A stretch of DNA of 64,000 nt from Thalassotalea litorea (GCF_005843925.1 NZ_VCBC01000001.1:39169-103168), one strand, 5' to 3'. Counted from the stretch's first letter, positions 28,036 to 38,734 are shown. The notes: generated from the letters alone by a model not told the origin. A program made the numbers and translations.

Positions 28036-29061
28036 TTAAGACCTTTTGATTAATCCCAGTTCAACTTTATTTTTAATTTTCTCAGGAACTTGCCTTTCGA
28101 CTTCTTTGACGGCCTCTAAAATTGCATTATAAAAGGCTGTACTATTGGCATTACCATGGCTCTTAACCACAATGCCACGTAATCCTAACAGACTTGCCCC
28201 GTTATACTGGTCGGGGTTCAGTCGTTTTAGGATTTTTTTTAAGGTTGGATTTAATAAAACACCCAGAAATCGGGTAAAAGGACTTTCATTGACGATTTTT
28301 TTAACCTTGTCCATGACCATTTTCGCCACACCTTCACAGGTTTTCAGTGCAACATTGCCGACGAAGCCATCACATACGATCACGTCGGCCTTTCCGGAAA
28401 AGATATCGTTTCCTTCGATAAACCCAGCGTAATTGATGTATGGGCTTGCGGTTAATAGTGCCGCAGTTTGCTTAATATGGTCACTGCCTTTAATGTCTTC
28501 TTCACCCATATTTAATAAGGCAACTTTGGGCTCTTTGATACCGTCAACCTGTTCAGCCATGACCGAACCCATTAAGGCAAATTGAAATAAGGTGTCAGAA
28601 TTACAAAAAACATTCGCCCCTAAATCCAGCATAAACACATGGGAGTTACCATCACTAAGAGGTAGATGAGTAATCAAGGCTGGACGTTCGACGCCTGGGA
28701 TCATTTTTAATACAAAATGGGCTATCGCCAGTAATGCTCCGGTGTTTCCAGCGCTTACACAGGCTTGAGCCTGATCATCTCGAACTAAGTTCAGAGCAGC
28801 TCGCATCGAAGAATCTTTTTTACAACGCAGTGCAATGGCAGGTTTTTCGTCCATGCTAATGGTTTCACTGGCATGCTGAATCGATAGTTGAGGATGATTA
28901 GAAAGTTGTAGAGTATTGAGGTGGGATTGAATAATTGCTTCATCACCGCAGAGCACGAGATGAAGGTTTGGCAATGTTTCGACCGCCAATTTTGCTGCAG
29001 GCAAAGTTATAAGGGGGCCATGATCGCCCCCCATAACATCTAACGCTACCGTTAGACTCAC
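28036..29061 (-). CDS. plsX: Phosphate acyltransferase PlsX
   Basis: About 341 residues. Makes acyl-phosphate from acyl-ACP for phospholipid synthesis. Family motifs ALDVMGGDHGP, CVSAGNTGALLA, LDLGANV and FVGNVALKT. GTG 29061 (MSLTVALDVMGG) best fits the usual N-terminus; a TTG three bases earlier is also in frame. Fourteen bases after the rpmF stop. Confidence 0.95.
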   Translation of the reverse strand: MSLTVALDVMGGDHGPLITLPAAKLAVETLPNLHLVLCGDEAIIQSHLNTLQLSNHPQLSIQHASETISMDEKPAIALRCKKDSSMRAALNLVRDDQAQACVSAGNTGALLAIAHFVLKMIPGVERPALITHLPLSDGNSHVFMLDLGANVFCNSDTLFQFALMGSVMAEQVDGIKEPKVALLNMGEEDIKGSDHIKQTAALLTASPYINYAGFIEGNDIFSGKADVIVCDGFVGNVALKTCEGVAKMVMDKVKKIVNESPFTRFLGVLLNPTLKKILKRLNPDQYNGASLLGLRGIVVKSHGNANSTAFYNAILEAVKEVERQVPEKIKNKVELGLIKRS

Positions 29062-29075
29062 CAAAGTGTTCTCGC

Positions 29076-29246
29076 TTATTTAGCGATAACTTTGACACCT
29101 TTGTAAAAGCCATCGGCTGTTACGTGGTGACGACGATGAGTTTCACCAGATACGCTATCTACTGATAGATTTTCTGCAGTTAACGCATCGTGTGAACGGC
29201 GCATGCCACGTCTTGAACGAGACTTTTTACTTTTCTGTACGGCCAT
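29076..29246 (-). CDS. rpmF: 50S ribosomal protein L32
   Basis: 56 residues, below common length cut-offs: [20 protein letters not shown], then [10 protein letters not shown] and a [14 protein letters not shown] stretch. The bL32 signature and its place between yceD and plsX are unambiguous. This form lacks zinc-binding CxxC pairs. A ribosome site (AGGAG on the minus strand) lies just upstream. Confidence 0.98.
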   Translation of the reverse strand: MAVQKSKKSRSRRGMRRSHDALTAENLSVDSVSGETHRRHHVTADGFYKGVKVIAK

Positions 29247-29269
29247 TACTTTACTCCTAAAATCACAAG

Positions 29270-29782
29270 TTACTTGAGTTGTTTCAATACATCAAATGGA
29301 TTCGGTTTCTCAAGCGTATCCGGTAACTTCCCCCAAGTGCTGTCGGCATTTGCACGACAATCTTCGAGTTCATGTTTCGGGATTAGCGGAATTGCGAGAA
29401 TTAACTCATCTTCCACTAATTCGCGTAAATTCACTTCACCATTTTCATCTAATTCTACGGCATCATAATACGAAGGTAACTGTTCGACAGCTTCTTCGTT
29501 CTTCACAGGAGAATAACAGAATTCAACCTGCAAATCCTGTGAAAAATCTTCATTACAACGCTGACATGTTAAAGACACTGATGCCTGGGCTTGACCTGAA
29601 AGTGTAATCAGACCTTGCTCGTCGACATCAAAGGTGATCTTTACATTTACATGCTCACCGTGGCCATTGGTCACAGCTTGCAATCGTTCTAATCCAGATA
29701 ACTCAAAATATCCTTCACATACCAAGCGCCGTTGAGCACTCTTATATGGGTCTATGGTTATCGGAAGTTTAAGGTTCTGCAT
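29270..29782 (-). CDS. yceD: DUF177 (YceD) protein, 23S rRNA accumulation factor
   Basis: 170 residues. The start [20 protein letters not shown] matches the E. coli YceD start, and the [10 protein letters not shown] cysteine pair and acidic C-terminal half are typical. DUF177 proteins support 23S rRNA accumulation and are almost always paired with rpmF, 23 bp downstream here. No Shine-Dalgarno is seen before the ATG; a near-consensus promoter ends only a few bases upstream (see separate entry). Confidence 0.92.
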   Translation of the reverse strand: MQNLKLPITIDPYKSAQRRLVCEGYFELSGLERLQAVTNGHGEHVNVKITFDVDEQGLITLSGQAQASVSLTCQRCNEDFSQDLQVEFCYSPVKNEEAVEQLPSYYDAVELDENGEVNLRELVEDELILAIPLIPKHELEDCRANADSTWGKLPDTLEKPNPFDVLKQLK

Positions 29783-29791
29783 AAGGCGCGC

Positions 29792-29820
29792 ATGATAAAG
29801 GCTGTCGGCCCCTGTGTCAA
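29792..29820 (-). promoter_or_regulatory. Near-consensus promoter abutting the yceD start
   Basis: On the minus strand TTGACA (29815-29820), 17-bp spacer, TATCAT (29792-29797), then the GC-only discriminator GCGCGCC. The expected start point is around 29784-29785, two to three bases before the yceD ATG, which would give an essentially leaderless message. GC-rich discriminators are typical of promoters under stringent control. Confidence 0.65.
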
Positions 29821-30004
29821 AAGAAAATTAAACACTTTAAGTGCTTTCGCTCAATTAATGACACATTTTAACACATTGAATACAATCCTAAAGTGAAAAG
29901 TGCACAGTTATTCGATATCCATGTCGCGATAACATCGCTTTCGCTATCGGCAGCGGTCAGGTAAAATATTTCATGAATCATGATTAACGCAAGCAAACGC
30001 CACA

Positions 30005-30595
30005 ATGAAAACACTAGTGTTAGGCTCTACTTCAGTATTTCGTAAAGCCATTTTAGAAAAACTCAATCTCAATTTTATCTGTGACAAACCCGATATTGAT
30101 GAAACGCCCCTGCCCCACGAAACCCCGGAGCAATTAGTTGAGCGCCTGGCGCTAGGCAAAGCAAAGAAAGTGGCTGAAAGCCACCGCAACGCATTGATCA
30201 TTGGTTCCGATCAAGTTGCGGTGCATCAGGGAGAAATACTGGGGAAGCCAGGTAGTTGCGAGAACGCCATCAATCAACTGATGCGTTTTAGTGGCGATAA
30301 AGTGACATTTTTAACATCACTGTGTCTTTATAATAGTGGTGATGATTCATATCAAGTTATTGTGGAACCGTTCAATGTTTACTTTCGGGAGCTTTCTTTA
30401 ACCCAGGTAACAGCCTATGTAAATGCCGAGCAACCTTTGCACTGTGCCGGCAGCTTTAAAAGTGAAGGATTAGGGATCTGCTTATTTGAACGATTAGAGG
30501 GGGATGACCCAAACAGTCTGATTGGTTTACCTTTGATAGGCCTGACAAAACTCTTGGCAAATCAGGGAATCGATGTGCTCGCTCTGCAAGCTTAG
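30005..30595 (+). CDS. Maf-family nucleotide pyrophosphatase (YceF type)
   Basis: 196 residues. Motifs LGSTSVFRKAILEKL, the ETPEQLVERLALGKA helix, IIGSDQVAVHQGEILGKPG, and SFKSEGLGICLFERLEGDDP. By these and by its position divergent from yceD it matches E. coli YceF (Maf-2), which hydrolyses m7GTP. Expressed from the plus strand, opposite to the lipid-synthesis block. Confidence 0.9.
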   Translation: MKTLVLGSTSVFRKAILEKLNLNFICDKPDIDETPLPHETPEQLVERLALGKAKKVAESHRNALIIGSDQVAVHQGEILGKPGSCENAINQLMRFSGDKVTFLTSLCLYNSGDDSYQVIVEPFNVYFRELSLTQVTAYVNAEQPLHCAGSFKSEGLGICLFERLEGDDPNSLIGLPLIGLTKLLANQGIDVLALQA

Positions 30596-30649
30596 TTATT
30601 TTGAGGTTACCTGATTGTTTAGGCAACCTCATCATCACCGTTCAGGTTG

Positions 30650-31663
30650 TTAAAAAGTTTTCACATCCAGTTTTTTCAAAGCCGCGGTCAGTTGCGGATC
30701 ATACGGCGCTTCAAATTTCACTCGCTGGTCATCTTTTGGGTGATTAAACTCAATACTTGCAGCATGCAAAAACAATCGCTTTAAACCAAGTGATTGCATC
30801 GTCGCGCTAAAATCTTCGGCGCCATATTTATTATCACAGGCAATAGGATGACCTTTGACCTGGCAATGCACACGAATTTGATGGGTTCGCCCAGTGACCG
30901 GAAAGGCACGAACCAAGGTTGCACCAATATAATGGGTCAGTACTTTATAACGAGTTTCGGACTCTTTCCCTTGTTGGTTATCTACCACCACCACACGTTC
31001 CCCGGATTTCAGTTCATTTTTCTTTAATCCTTCCGTCACTCGGGTCAATTTAGTCGACCAATGCCCTTTGACCAGCGCATGATAAAACTTTTGTACTTTC
31101 TTATGGCGAAGTTGTTCATGCAAATTTCGTAACGTTGATCGTTTTTTGGCGACAACCAAACAACCGGATGTATCGCGATCCAGTCGATGCACCAGTTCTA
31201 ACATTTTTGCTGTTGGGCGCAGTGCCCGCAACGCTTCGATTAAACCAAAACTCAGGCCGCTACCACCATGAACCGCCATTCCAGAAGGTTTATTAATAAC
31301 AATAAGGCAATCGTCTTCAAAGATAATCTGCTGTTCCAAAGACGCAACTTTCTTTAACTGCGGGGAAACCTTTTCCGGGTTATCTGGCATGCGAATAGGC
31401 GCAATTCTGACAATATCTTCGAGCTGTAAACGGTATTCCGGCTTAATGCGCTTTTTATTTACCCGTATTTCCCCTTTACGCAATAATCGATAGATCATGC
31501 TTTTGGGAACACCTTTTAAGGTTTTTAATAAAAAATTATCGATGCGCTGACCATCACTGGCCTCGTCAATTTCGTGGTATTGTACTTTGGGTCTGGGTGC
31601 ATCCGAAGTGCTCGATTGCCCAGTGTTGACTGTCGTTGATGAATGGTTGCTCACGTAATTCAC
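30650..31663 (-). CDS. rluC: 23S rRNA pseudouridine synthase RluC
   Basis: 337 residues. S4 RNA-binding domain (DNFLLKTLKGVPKSMIYRLL) followed by a RluA-type catalytic domain with the aspartate in VHRLDRDTSGCLVV and the KFYHALVKG and GRTHQIRVH motifs. RluC modifies U955, U2504 and U2580 of 23S rRNA in E. coli; divergence from rne is the usual arrangement. The first codon is GTG; the first 30 residues are Ser/Thr rich and not part of the fold, so the exact start is uncertain. Confidence 0.93.
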   Translation of the reverse strand: MNYVSNHSSTTVNTGQSSTSDAPRPKVQYHEIDEASDGQRIDNFLLKTLKGVPKSMIYRLLRKGEIRVNKKRIKPEYRLQLEDIVRIAPIRMPDNPEKVSPQLKKVASLEQQIIFEDDCLIVINKPSGMAVHGGSGLSFGLIEALRALRPTAKMLELVHRLDRDTSGCLVVAKKRSTLRNLHEQLRHKKVQKFYHALVKGHWSTKLTRVTEGLKKNELKSGERVVVVDNQQGKESETRYKVLTHYIGATLVRAFPVTGRTHQIRVHCQVKGHPIACDNKYGAEDFSATMQSLGLKRLFLHAASIEFNHPKDDQRVKFEAPYDPQLTAALKKLDVKTF

Positions 31664-31850
31664 TGACTATTAAATAAAGAAAAGCGTGCAAGGATTTTAA
31701 CACATGAGTAATCATTATGCTGGCCTATATCGCCAACGAATCCAGAGTTCTCCACGCATATACCGGCAATGCGGTTCGGTGACAAGCCGCCGCTTTGCGG
31801 TTCGAATCCGAAGTAAGTGTAATTAAAGTAAATTTATCACGCCTTAATTG

Positions 31851-31880
31851 TTGCCTTAACCTACACTTTAGTGGGATAAT
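31851..31880 (+). promoter_or_regulatory. Promoter for rne
   Basis: TTGCCT (31851-31856), 18-bp spacer, GATAAT (31875-31880). Predicted start near 31887, leaving a leader of about 445 nt before the rne ATG, similar in scale to the long autoregulatory leader in E. coli. Confidence 0.5.
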
Positions 31881-31885
31881 GAACA

Positions 31886-32331
31886 GGTTATTGATGATTT
31901 TCCAATAACCATGAAAAAACGAAGCTCTTTATGAATTGTAAGAGGTTTGATGCGGCAACGTCCCTGTACATTTTATTTAGCAAACCCCAATTATCGGTTT
32001 GCCCGATACACGGATAGCATCGCCATTTGCTGGCTCTGATGTGTGTAACCTATCAGAAACTGCAGCATAAACATCAAATCCAGCATTAATGAGCAAAACT
32101 TAAGAAAAGCACAACACTGCTTTGAGTGTAAATAGTTAATACACGTTATTGCCAGATTGCTGTATTTGTTTGCAATAGCGTAAAAAATAAACAATCAGAT
32201 AGATAACAGATCCAGATTAACTGGCGTTGACAACCGTGAGGCTGACAACCCTCTGTTTGCTTAGCTAATACTAAGCAACGATTGCCTGCACTCTCGCATA
32301 TGTTGTGACAAAAAATAGAGTCACATAATCA
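31886..32331 (+). promoter_or_regulatory. Structured 5' leader of rne
   Basis: No gene is supported in this stretch. The RNA would begin with a hairpin of 8-bp stem GGTTATTG/CAATAACC (31886-31910). Close to the start codon are a repeated TGACAACC (32228 and 32243), a GAGG/CCTC stem (32238-32253) and a perfect hairpin TTGCTTAG/CTAAGCAA with a 6-nt loop (32257-32278). In E. coli a structured rne leader lets RNase E cut its own message; the same role is inferred here from position and structure. Confidence 0.5.
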
Positions 32332-35300
32332 ATGAAACGCATGTTAATTAATGCTACACAGTCGGAAGAGCTCCGCGTAGCACTTGTTGACGGCCAAAGT
32401 CTTTATGATCTTGATATCGAAAGCCCTGGTCACGAACAAAAAAAATCCAATATTTACAAAGGTAAAATTACCCGCGTAGAACCTTCCCTAGAAGCCGCCT
32501 TTGTCGACTATGGTGCTGACCGCCACGGCTTCCTTCCAATGAAAGAAATTGCCAAAAGCTATTTTCCTCAGGGTTATAGTTTTCAGGGCCGTCCAAACAT
32601 TAAAGATGTGTTAAGTGAAGGCCAGGAAGTCATCGTTCAAATCGATAAAGAAGAGCGAGGCCAAAAAGGTGCCGCGCTCACTACGTTTATCAGCTTGGCC
32701 GGTAGTTATCTGGTACTAATGCCTAACAACCCTCGCGCTGGCGGTATTTCCCGTCGTATCGAAGGCGATGAACGTACCGAACTCAAAGAGTCTTTGAGTA
32801 AGCTAGACCTGCCAAAAGGTATGGGACTTATTGTCCGTACTGCCGGTGTCGGCAAAGAGTACGAAGAACTCGCCCACGATTTAAGTGTGTTATTACATTA
32901 TTGGCGCTCCATTGATAGTGTTGCCAGCTCTAAGCCGGCACCATTTTTAATTCACCAAGAAAGCAATGTTATTCTGCGCGCTATTCGTGATTACCTGCGC
33001 CGCGACATTGGTGAAATCGTAATTGATCGTCCAAAAGTGTTCGACAACATTAAAGAACACATCCAACTTGTTCGTCCGGATTTTGTCAATAAAGTTAAAC
33101 TTTATAAGGGCGATGTCCCCCTATTCACCCATTATCAAATCGAATCGCAAATTGAATCGGCCTTCCAACGGGAAGTTCGCCTGCCTTCTGGCGGCTCTAT
33201 CGTAATCGATCCTACGGAAGCGTTAACGTCTATCGACATTAACTCTGCAAGAGCAACCAAAGGTAGTGACATCGAAGAAACCGCATTCAATACCAACCTT
33301 GAAGCCGCAGAAGAAGTTGCTCGTCAATTACGTTTGCGCGATTTAGGTGGTCTTGTAGTAATCGACTTTATCGATATGACCCCAGTTCGTCATCAACGTG
33401 AAGTTGAAAATCGCATGCGTGACGCCGTCCGTTCTGATAGAGCACGTATTCAGTTAAGCCGCATTTCTCGTTTTGGCTTATTGGAAATGTCGCGTCAGCG
33501 TTTGCGTCCATCCATCGGTGAAACAAGTCAGGGCGCCTGTCCTCGTTGTAATGGTACCGGTCACGTACGTGGGGTTGAATCTCTGGCACTGTCTGTATTG
33601 CGTCTGATGGAAGAAGAAGCGATCAAAGACAAAACCAGTCAAGTGCACGCTCAGGTACCTGTGCCTGTTGCTACGTACCTGTTAAACGAAAAACGTAATG
33701 CCGTTGGTCATATCGAAAAGCGTCATGATGTTAAAGTTCTGATTTTGCCAAACCAGAATATGGATACACCGCAATATGAAGTGATCCGTGTTCGAGATGA
33801 TGAATCTACTGCACAGGCCAGCTATGAAGTAAAAGTCGCAGAGCCGGTTGCGGAAGAAGCAGTAATGCCAAAATTCCAGAAAGATGCGATAAAACGTGAC
33901 GAGCCTGTATTACAAGGCATGACTGCGCCAAAAGCTACTCCAGTGCAAAAAGCACCGGAAAAAGAGAAACAGTCAGGCGGGTTATTTGCGGCAATAGCAG
34001 CATTTTTTACATCGCTGTTTGCAACAGAAGAAAAACCGAAGACGAAATCTAAACAACAGAGCCGTAAACGTTCTGATCAAGATAAACGCGATCACCGTCA
34101 ACGCAAACCTCGTCAGCAACAACGTCGTAGTCGCAACCAAGACAAGCGTGACGGCAATCAAGACAAGCGTGAAAGCAGCAGAGACAATAAGCCGGGCGAA
34201 AAAACCCAAAGCTCTGCACCAAACCGCAATGCGAAGAAGCCTGTGAAGCGCGCGCCTGAAAAGCAGCAAGAAAAAGCAGTCAAAGAAGAGAAAGTCGCTG
34301 AGCGTCGTCAACGTCGTAACACTCGTAAAAAGGTTCGTTTAAATGACGACCGAGTTGAACAAAACGTTGCCGAAACTGCGATCCAAACGAGTGCGGATGC
34401 AAGCCAAGACGCGAAGCCTGTCGCCAAGGAAAAACCTGCCAAAGGCAACCGTCGTCAGGCTCAGAAAAAACCAACTGCCGCTCAAAAACCAGTAGAAGCG
34501 CCAATTGAAGAAACACAAACTGCACCAGAAGCACAAGCTGAGGTTGCAGAGTCGGATGTGAAACGTGAGAAAGAAGGTAAGAATCGTACCCGTCGTTCTC
34601 CTCGTCATCTTCGCTCCCATGGTCAACGTCGTCGTAAAGACAAAGATCAAAACGCTGAGCAAGAGGCCGATACCGCGCAAGCATCAGACACCGTAAAACC
34701 TGTCGACGATGCTGTCGTTGCTCGCTACCCTTCTGTTGCAGAATCTGAGCAAGCGATGCAAACCTCTTTGGATTTGAATCCTGAAGAGGCTAAACCTGCG
34801 GTTCAGGATGAACAAGAGACCGTTGTTCAAACCCAAGCGTCATCGTCTCAACAAGATGAAGGTAGTACGCAATTGGAATTAGAAGTGTCTGCGCATGAGG
34901 AAACTCAATCAGTGCCAGTGACAGAGAACAATTCTGAATTGCCAACTAGCCCAGAGCCAAGTGCTGCAGAGCCTGCTGTTGAACAAGCAACGAGCGATGT
35001 CCAAGCGGTAGAACAGAGCAGCGTGAGCCCAGAGCCTACTCCGGTTGTTGCTCCTACTACGCAAGCGAATGAAGATAATTCATCACAACAGGCAGAGATA
35101 GTTCAGCCAGAAGATGTTCAAGCGCCAACTGTCGAGCAGGAGCCCGAAGTTAACGTTCAATCAATACCGAGCGCCGATGCAACAAGTGAAATCACCGATA
35201 CCGAAGAAAAACCGGGATCTGAGATTATTGATGCAAAAACGGTTAAGCCAGTTAAAGCGGCTAAAGTTCATCGTTTGAGTGGTAAGGCTAACGCACCAAT

Positions 35301-35454
35301 GACTAAGCCTGAGATGGTAGCATCGGAAGTTGATTCTGAACTACCGACATCAGCACTTGCTAGCGAAGAGCGAGCAGAATTTGGTCGTTCGGTGAGAGTT
35401 GCGAGCCAGGCCTCAGCGACAAACCATAGCTCAGCGGGTCCGACGAAACCTTAA
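32332..35454 (+). CDS. rne: Ribonuclease E
   Basis: 1040 residues. The catalytic half has the S1 domain ([20 protein letters not shown] region), the 5' sensor and DNase I-like domain with metal aspartates ([21 protein letters not shown]) and the zinc-link CPRCNGTGH. The C-terminal half (about 530-1040) is low complexity. It has an amphipathic membrane-anchor segment ([16 protein letters not shown]), then Arg-rich RNA-binding stretches, a long acidic Gln/Glu/Pro region, and a Ser/Ala-rich tail with NAPMTKPE, like the PNPase-binding end of related enzymes. It organises the degradosome. Confidence 0.97.
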   Translation: MKRMLINATQSEELRVALVDGQSLYDLDIESPGHEQKKSNIYKGKITRVEPSLEAAFVDYGADRHGFLPMKEIAKSYFPQGYSFQGRPNIKDVLSEGQEVIVQIDKEERGQKGAALTTFISLAGSYLVLMPNNPRAGGISRRIEGDERTELKESLSKLDLPKGMGLIVRTAGVGKEYEELAHDLSVLLHYWRSIDSVASSKPAPFLIHQESNVILRAIRDYLRRDIGEIVIDRPKVFDNIKEHIQLVRPDFVNKVKLYKGDVPLFTHYQIESQIESAFQREVRLPSGGSIVIDPTEALTSIDINSARATKGSDIEETAFNTNLEAAEEVARQLRLRDLGGLVVIDFIDMTPVRHQREVENRMRDAVRSDRARIQLSRISRFGLLEMSRQRLRPSIGETSQGACPRCNGTGHVRGVESLALSVLRLMEEEAIKDKTSQVHAQVPVPVATYLLNEKRNAVGHIEKRHDVKVLILPNQNMDTPQYEVIRVRDDESTAQASYEVKVAEPVAEEAVMPKFQKDAIKRDEPVLQGMTAPKATPVQKAPEKEKQSGGLFAAIAAFFTSLFATEEKPKTKSKQQSRKRSDQDKRDHRQRKPRQQQRRSRNQDKRDGNQDKRESSRDNKPGEKTQSSAPNRNAKKPVKRAPEKQQEKAVKEEKVAERRQRRNTRKKVRLNDDRVEQNVAETAIQTSADASQDAKPVAKEKPAKGNRRQAQKKPTAAQKPVEAPIEETQTAPEAQAEVAESDVKREKEGKNRTRRSPRHLRSHGQRRRKDKDQNAEQEADTAQASDTVKPVDDAVVARYPSVAESEQAMQTSLDLNPEEAKPAVQDEQETVVQTQASSSQQDEGSTQLELEVSAHEETQSVPVTENNSELPTSPEPSAAEPAVEQATSDVQAVEQSSVSPEPTPVVAPTTQANEDNSSQQAEIVQPEDVQAPTVEQEPEVNVQSIPSADATSEITDTEEKPGSEIIDAKTVKPVKAAKVHRLSGKANAPMTKPEMVASEVDSELPTSALASEERAEFGRSVRVASQASATNHSSAGPTKP

Positions 35455-35534
35455 ATAAAGACTGAAACTTTAGTTAAGTCTGCGCCCCGAGTCATTGAAA
35501 CTCATCGCCAGTTAAAGTCGATTCTTTGATACAA

Positions 35535-35564
35535 AAACGCCAGTGATAACTGGCGTTTTTTTTT
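35535..35564 (+). terminator. rne terminator
   Basis: AACGCCAG-TGATAA-CTGGCGTT followed by a run of T, about 80 bp after the rne stop codon. Confidence 0.85.
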
Positions 35565-35684
35565 GCTCCCTAAACTACGAGTATTACTGGCGCCTGAAAT
35601 ACGTTATCACAGCCAATAATATTAACCCCATGGATTATCGGCCCTGAGACGCTTATTGAGCCGCGAATCCATGATGTTTGTTAC

Positions 35685-35981
35685 CTACAATCGCAATGAT
35701 TTGCCATTTTTCAGTAAAAACTTCTCGCCGATCCCTTTCACATTAAGCAATTGCTTTACATCAGTGAAGGGGCCATTTACTTCACGATAGTCAATTATCG
35801 CTTGCGCTTTTTTGGCCCCTAACCCACTGATTTTCTGTAATTCCTGCAGATCAGCTTGATTTAAGTTTACGGAATCAACTTGCGCTGATTGTTCGACTTT
35901 GACTGACGCCGCATTGGCGGCATGACAAGCTCCGCCAAAAATAGATAAGGCTATAAAAAGCGTTAAACATAGTTTATTCAT
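35685..35981 (-). CDS. comEA: ComEA-like helix-hairpin-helix DNA-binding protein
   Basis: 98 residues with a signal peptide (MNKLCLTLFIALSIFGGACH, cleaved near AANA) and two helix-hairpin-helix motifs (VNLNQADLQELQKISGLGAK; FTDVKQLLNVKGIGEKFLLK). Proteins of this type bind DNA in the periplasm and pull it in during natural transformation, but many gammaproteobacteria carry them without proven competence. Stands alone between rne and pyrF. Confidence 0.88.
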   Translation of the reverse strand: MNKLCLTLFIALSIFGGACHAANAASVKVEQSAQVDSVNLNQADLQELQKISGLGAKKAQAIIDYREVNGPFTDVKQLLNVKGIGEKFLLKNGKSLRL

Positions 35982-36133
35982 TGATTTCTTCCTTTAGTAA
36001 TAAACAATTGGATCTCAATAACGCCATTAAATATCTGCGGATTAATTCGCTGAAGTTTAAATTTGAGAACCAATATGACCACCCCATGTGGTGCATTTTA
36101 AGCTTAGACACATCAATGAAATTTTTTCGGGCA

Positions 36134-36160
36134 GAAAAAAAGCCACCTTATCAGGTGGCT
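36134..36160 (-). terminator. Terminator after pyrF
   Basis: On the minus strand AGCCACC-TGATAA-GGTGGCT followed by TTTTTT, 30 bp after the pyrF stop; ends the rpsA/ihfB/lapAB/pyrF block. Confidence 0.8.
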
Positions 36161-36189
36161 TTGTTATTTGGTTATTGCGGTTTTATGCA

Positions 36190-36891
36190 TTAACGTTCAA
36201 GTGAAGCGTTAATGCTTTTCAATACCGCAGCAGGATCTTCAGCTTTGGTGATTGGGCGTCCAATGACCAAATAATCCACACCAACAGAAATCGCTTCAGG
36301 TGGCGTCATAATGCGCTTTTGGTCATCGACACTGGCACCTACCGGTCGAATACCCGGAGTGACCAATTTAAAAGCTTCCCCTAAGGTCTGTTTTAAAACC
36401 TGGGCTTCCTGAGCCGAACAGACGACCCCATCAAGGCCGGACTTTTGTGCCAGTTTCGCTAACGCAAGAACCTGTTGCTCCGGAGTCAATTCGATGCCGA
36501 GTTCGCGTAAATCGGCAGTTCCCATGCTCGTCAAAACCGTAACCGCGATCAATAATGGCGCTTTATCACCATAACGTTCCAATTCCTGTTTGGCACGTTG
36601 CATCATCGCACTACCGCCGCTGGCATGCACATTGACCATCCATACGCCTAAATCGGCTGCTGCTGCGACAGCCTTAGCGACAGTATTAGGAATATCATGA
36701 AACTTAAGGTCTAAGAACACATCGTAACCACGGTGCGTTAAATCCTGAACAAATTGCGGTCCAAAGTGGGTGAACATTTCTTTACCCACTTTCAAGCGAC
36801 AATCTGCTGGTTCAATTTTATCAACAAATGATAACGCGTCAGCTTTGTTAGGAAAATCCAGGGCAACAACAACCTTTGGATCAATTGACAT
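36190..36891 (-). CDS. pyrF: Orotidine 5'-phosphate decarboxylase
   Basis: 233 residues. Final step of UMP synthesis. Active-site [11 protein letters not shown] with the Lys/Asp array, VVALDFPNK at the start and LVTPGIRP near the end. Four bases after lapB. Confidence 0.96.
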   Translation of the reverse strand: MSIDPKVVVALDFPNKADALSFVDKIEPADCRLKVGKEMFTHFGPQFVQDLTHRGYDVFLDLKFHDIPNTVAKAVAAAADLGVWMVNVHASGGSAMMQRAKQELERYGDKAPLLIAVTVLTSMGTADLRELGIELTPEQQVLALAKLAQKSGLDGVVCSAQEAQVLKQTLGEAFKLVTPGIRPVGASVDDQKRIMTPPEAISVGVDYLVIGRPITKAEDPAAVLKSINASLER

Positions 36892-36895
36892 ATAC

Positions 36896-38065
36896 TTATT
36901 CTCCTTCCAAACCTCTTACTGGTTTGATTTGTTCCCAATCATGACAGGATGGACAAGACCAATAGTGCACGGTACTGTTAAACCCACAATTGCGACAACT
37001 ATATCTGGGACGCAATTTCAAATAGGCTGTGACCAACTCTTTAATCACATCCAGTGATTCCTGCTGTGTTTGCGGATTCTCTTCATTAATTTGCATTTTG
37101 ACGAAATGTTTAAAGCCGCGAATGGTCGGACGACGATGTAAAGCCGATAATAAGTATTCAACCGCTTTCTCAGGTGAATGGCTTTGTTGAATATACTCAA
37201 GATACGTTATCAGTGCAGTGCTACTACCGGTCTTCTCAAACACACCTTTAATAAAAGGATAAAATTCGTCTTTGTGATCACTTCGCATATAGCAGTCGCG
37301 CATTCTATCAATTACATCAGGAAAAAACTCCTGATCCTGCAAAAATATTTCTTGATAGCAACGGCAAGCTTCATTGTACTGCTCAGAGTTTTCATAAACT
37401 TTCGCCATGGTTACCTTCGCCCGGCTGGAATTTGGGTTTAGCACCAGAGCATGTTCAAGAAGTTCCAGCTCTTTGATATATTCATCATCCTGCATCGCCA
37501 ATTCGGCCAGTTCACAGTAAAAATTTGCTAACGAATGATTCAACTTCTTGTCTTCAGACTTACGGACCGCCTTTTCGAGTTTAATGCCTTTTTGCCAATC
37601 CTTGGTCGATAAGTAGATTTGCAACAAATACGCCAGGGCTTTAATGCCGTAGGTAGGTGATTTGGTCAGTTTGAGGAACATTTTTTCAGCGCGGTCAAAC
37701 AGACCTGCACTATGAAAGTCTCTGCCTAGCTCGAATGCTGCTTGTTGTTTTTCTTTGTCCGATAATACCGGTTGGCGCACCAGATATTCGTGAACTTTGA
37801 GGGCTCTGTCGAGCTCTCCACGGCGACGAAACAAGTTTGCCATGGCAAAGTGAGCTTCAACCGTATCATCTTCGTGTTTTAGTGCTTCCAGGAGATAGTC
37901 GATAGCTTTATCCTGTTGATTCGACAACAGATAATTCAGACCGGTGGAATATTTGATGGATAATGATTCTTTCGCACTTTGATCTTTTTGTTTGACGCTG
38001 TTTCTTCCCATAAACCAGCCGTAACCGACGGCTACTGGAAGTAATAAAAATAACAGTTCAAACAT
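36896..38065 (-). CDS. lapB: Lipopolysaccharide assembly protein B
   Basis: 389 residues. One N-terminal membrane segment ([17 protein letters not shown]), nine or so TPR units, and a C-terminal rubredoxin-like metal site (YSCRNCGF and [10 protein letters not shown]). LapB recruits FtsH to LpxC and so sets LPS synthesis. Follows lapA by 28 bp. Confidence 0.95.
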   Translation of the reverse strand: MFELLFLLLPVAVGYGWFMGRNSVKQKDQSAKESLSIKYSTGLNYLLSNQQDKAIDYLLEALKHEDDTVEAHFAMANLFRRRGELDRALKVHEYLVRQPVLSDKEKQQAAFELGRDFHSAGLFDRAEKMFLKLTKSPTYGIKALAYLLQIYLSTKDWQKGIKLEKAVRKSEDKKLNHSLANFYCELAELAMQDDEYIKELELLEHALVLNPNSSRAKVTMAKVYENSEQYNEACRCYQEIFLQDQEFFPDVIDRMRDCYMRSDHKDEFYPFIKGVFEKTGSSTALITYLEYIQQSHSPEKAVEYLLSALHRRPTIRGFKHFVKMQINEENPQTQQESLDVIKELVTAYLKLRPRYSCRNCGFNSTVHYWSCPSCHDWEQIKPVRGLEGE

Positions 38066-38093
38066 GGCGATAATTTCTTATAAGGGAATTCAC

Positions 38094-38321
38094 TTAACCA
38101 GACTTTTTACGCGTCAGACGGCGTTTAAAAGAAAATAGCGAAGAGATTAAAAAACCTATCAAAAAGCCGAGAAAGGTAAACAGACTGACCGCCTGGGAAA
38201 CACTAATTTCAGCTTTAGCAACGATATAATTTAATTCAATTAGTTGCTCATTTTGTGAGCCAAAGACAAATGCAATGGCCAGCAGTATAAAAAGAAATAC
38301 AACCGAAATAAATAATTTCAC
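38094..38321 (-). CDS. lapA: Lipopolysaccharide assembly protein A
   Basis: 75 residues with two membrane helices (ISVVFLFILLAIAFVFGSQN; AVSLFTFLGFLIGFLISSLF) and a basic C-terminus. DUF1049/LapA family, always beside lapB. Confidence 0.92.
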   Translation of the reverse strand: MKLFISVVFLFILLAIAFVFGSQNEQLIELNYIVAKAEISVSQAVSLFTFLGFLIGFLISSLFSFKRRLTRKKSG

Positions 38322-38400
38322 GAGAATCTCCGCTCTTTTTCTGAAAAATAAGTATTTTAACCTTAATTCTTATTTGCCGACGACAACTGGCACAATGAAA

Positions 38401-38430
38401 AAAAAGGCATGCTATATAGCATGCCTTTTT
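38401..38430. terminator. Terminator after ihfB, symmetric
   Basis: A perfect 30-bp palindrome with a GGCATGC stem flanked by A5 and T5, so it can act on either strand. It lies 17 bp after the ihfB stop and 79 bp before lapA on the minus strand. Confidence 0.8.
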
Positions 38431-38446
38431 CTGTCTTATTCTGCAA

Positions 38447-38734
38447 TTAAGCTAATGAAAGATTTACTCTTTCTCTCAACTCTTTACCCGGTTTAAAATG
38501 TGGAACATATTTACCCGTTAGGTCAACAGATTCCCCAGTTTTGGGATTGCGTCCAACCCGTGGCGCGCGATAATGTAGTGAAAAACTGCCGAATCCTCGA
38601 ATTTCAATACGGTCACCACCTTCCAGGGTTTCCGCCATCATTTCCAAAATTTCCTTAGTGGCTGATTCTACATCCTTAGCTGACAAGTGATCCATCTTAT
38701 CAATTAACTTCTCAATGAGTTCTGACTTGGTCAT
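38447..38734 (-). CDS. ihfB: Integration host factor beta subunit
   Basis: 95 residues. HU/IHF fold with [20 protein letters not shown] and the DNA-intercalating proline in [10 protein letters not shown]. Follows rpsA, as in other gammaproteobacteria. Confidence 0.97.
   Translation of the reverse strand: MTKSELIEKLIDKMDHLSAKDVESATKEILEMMAETLEGGDRIEIRGFGSFSLHYRAPRVGRNPKTGESVDLTGKYVPHFKPGKELRERVNLSLA

Noticed and set aside
31991..32194. Minus-strand 67-codon frame upstream of rne
   Set aside because: It lies in the predicted rne leader, has hydrophobic but patternless sequence and no convincing ribosome site.
34280..34684. Minus-strand open frames opposite the RNase E C-terminal half
   Set aside because: They arise from the biased composition of the disordered region; no ribosome site or family pattern.
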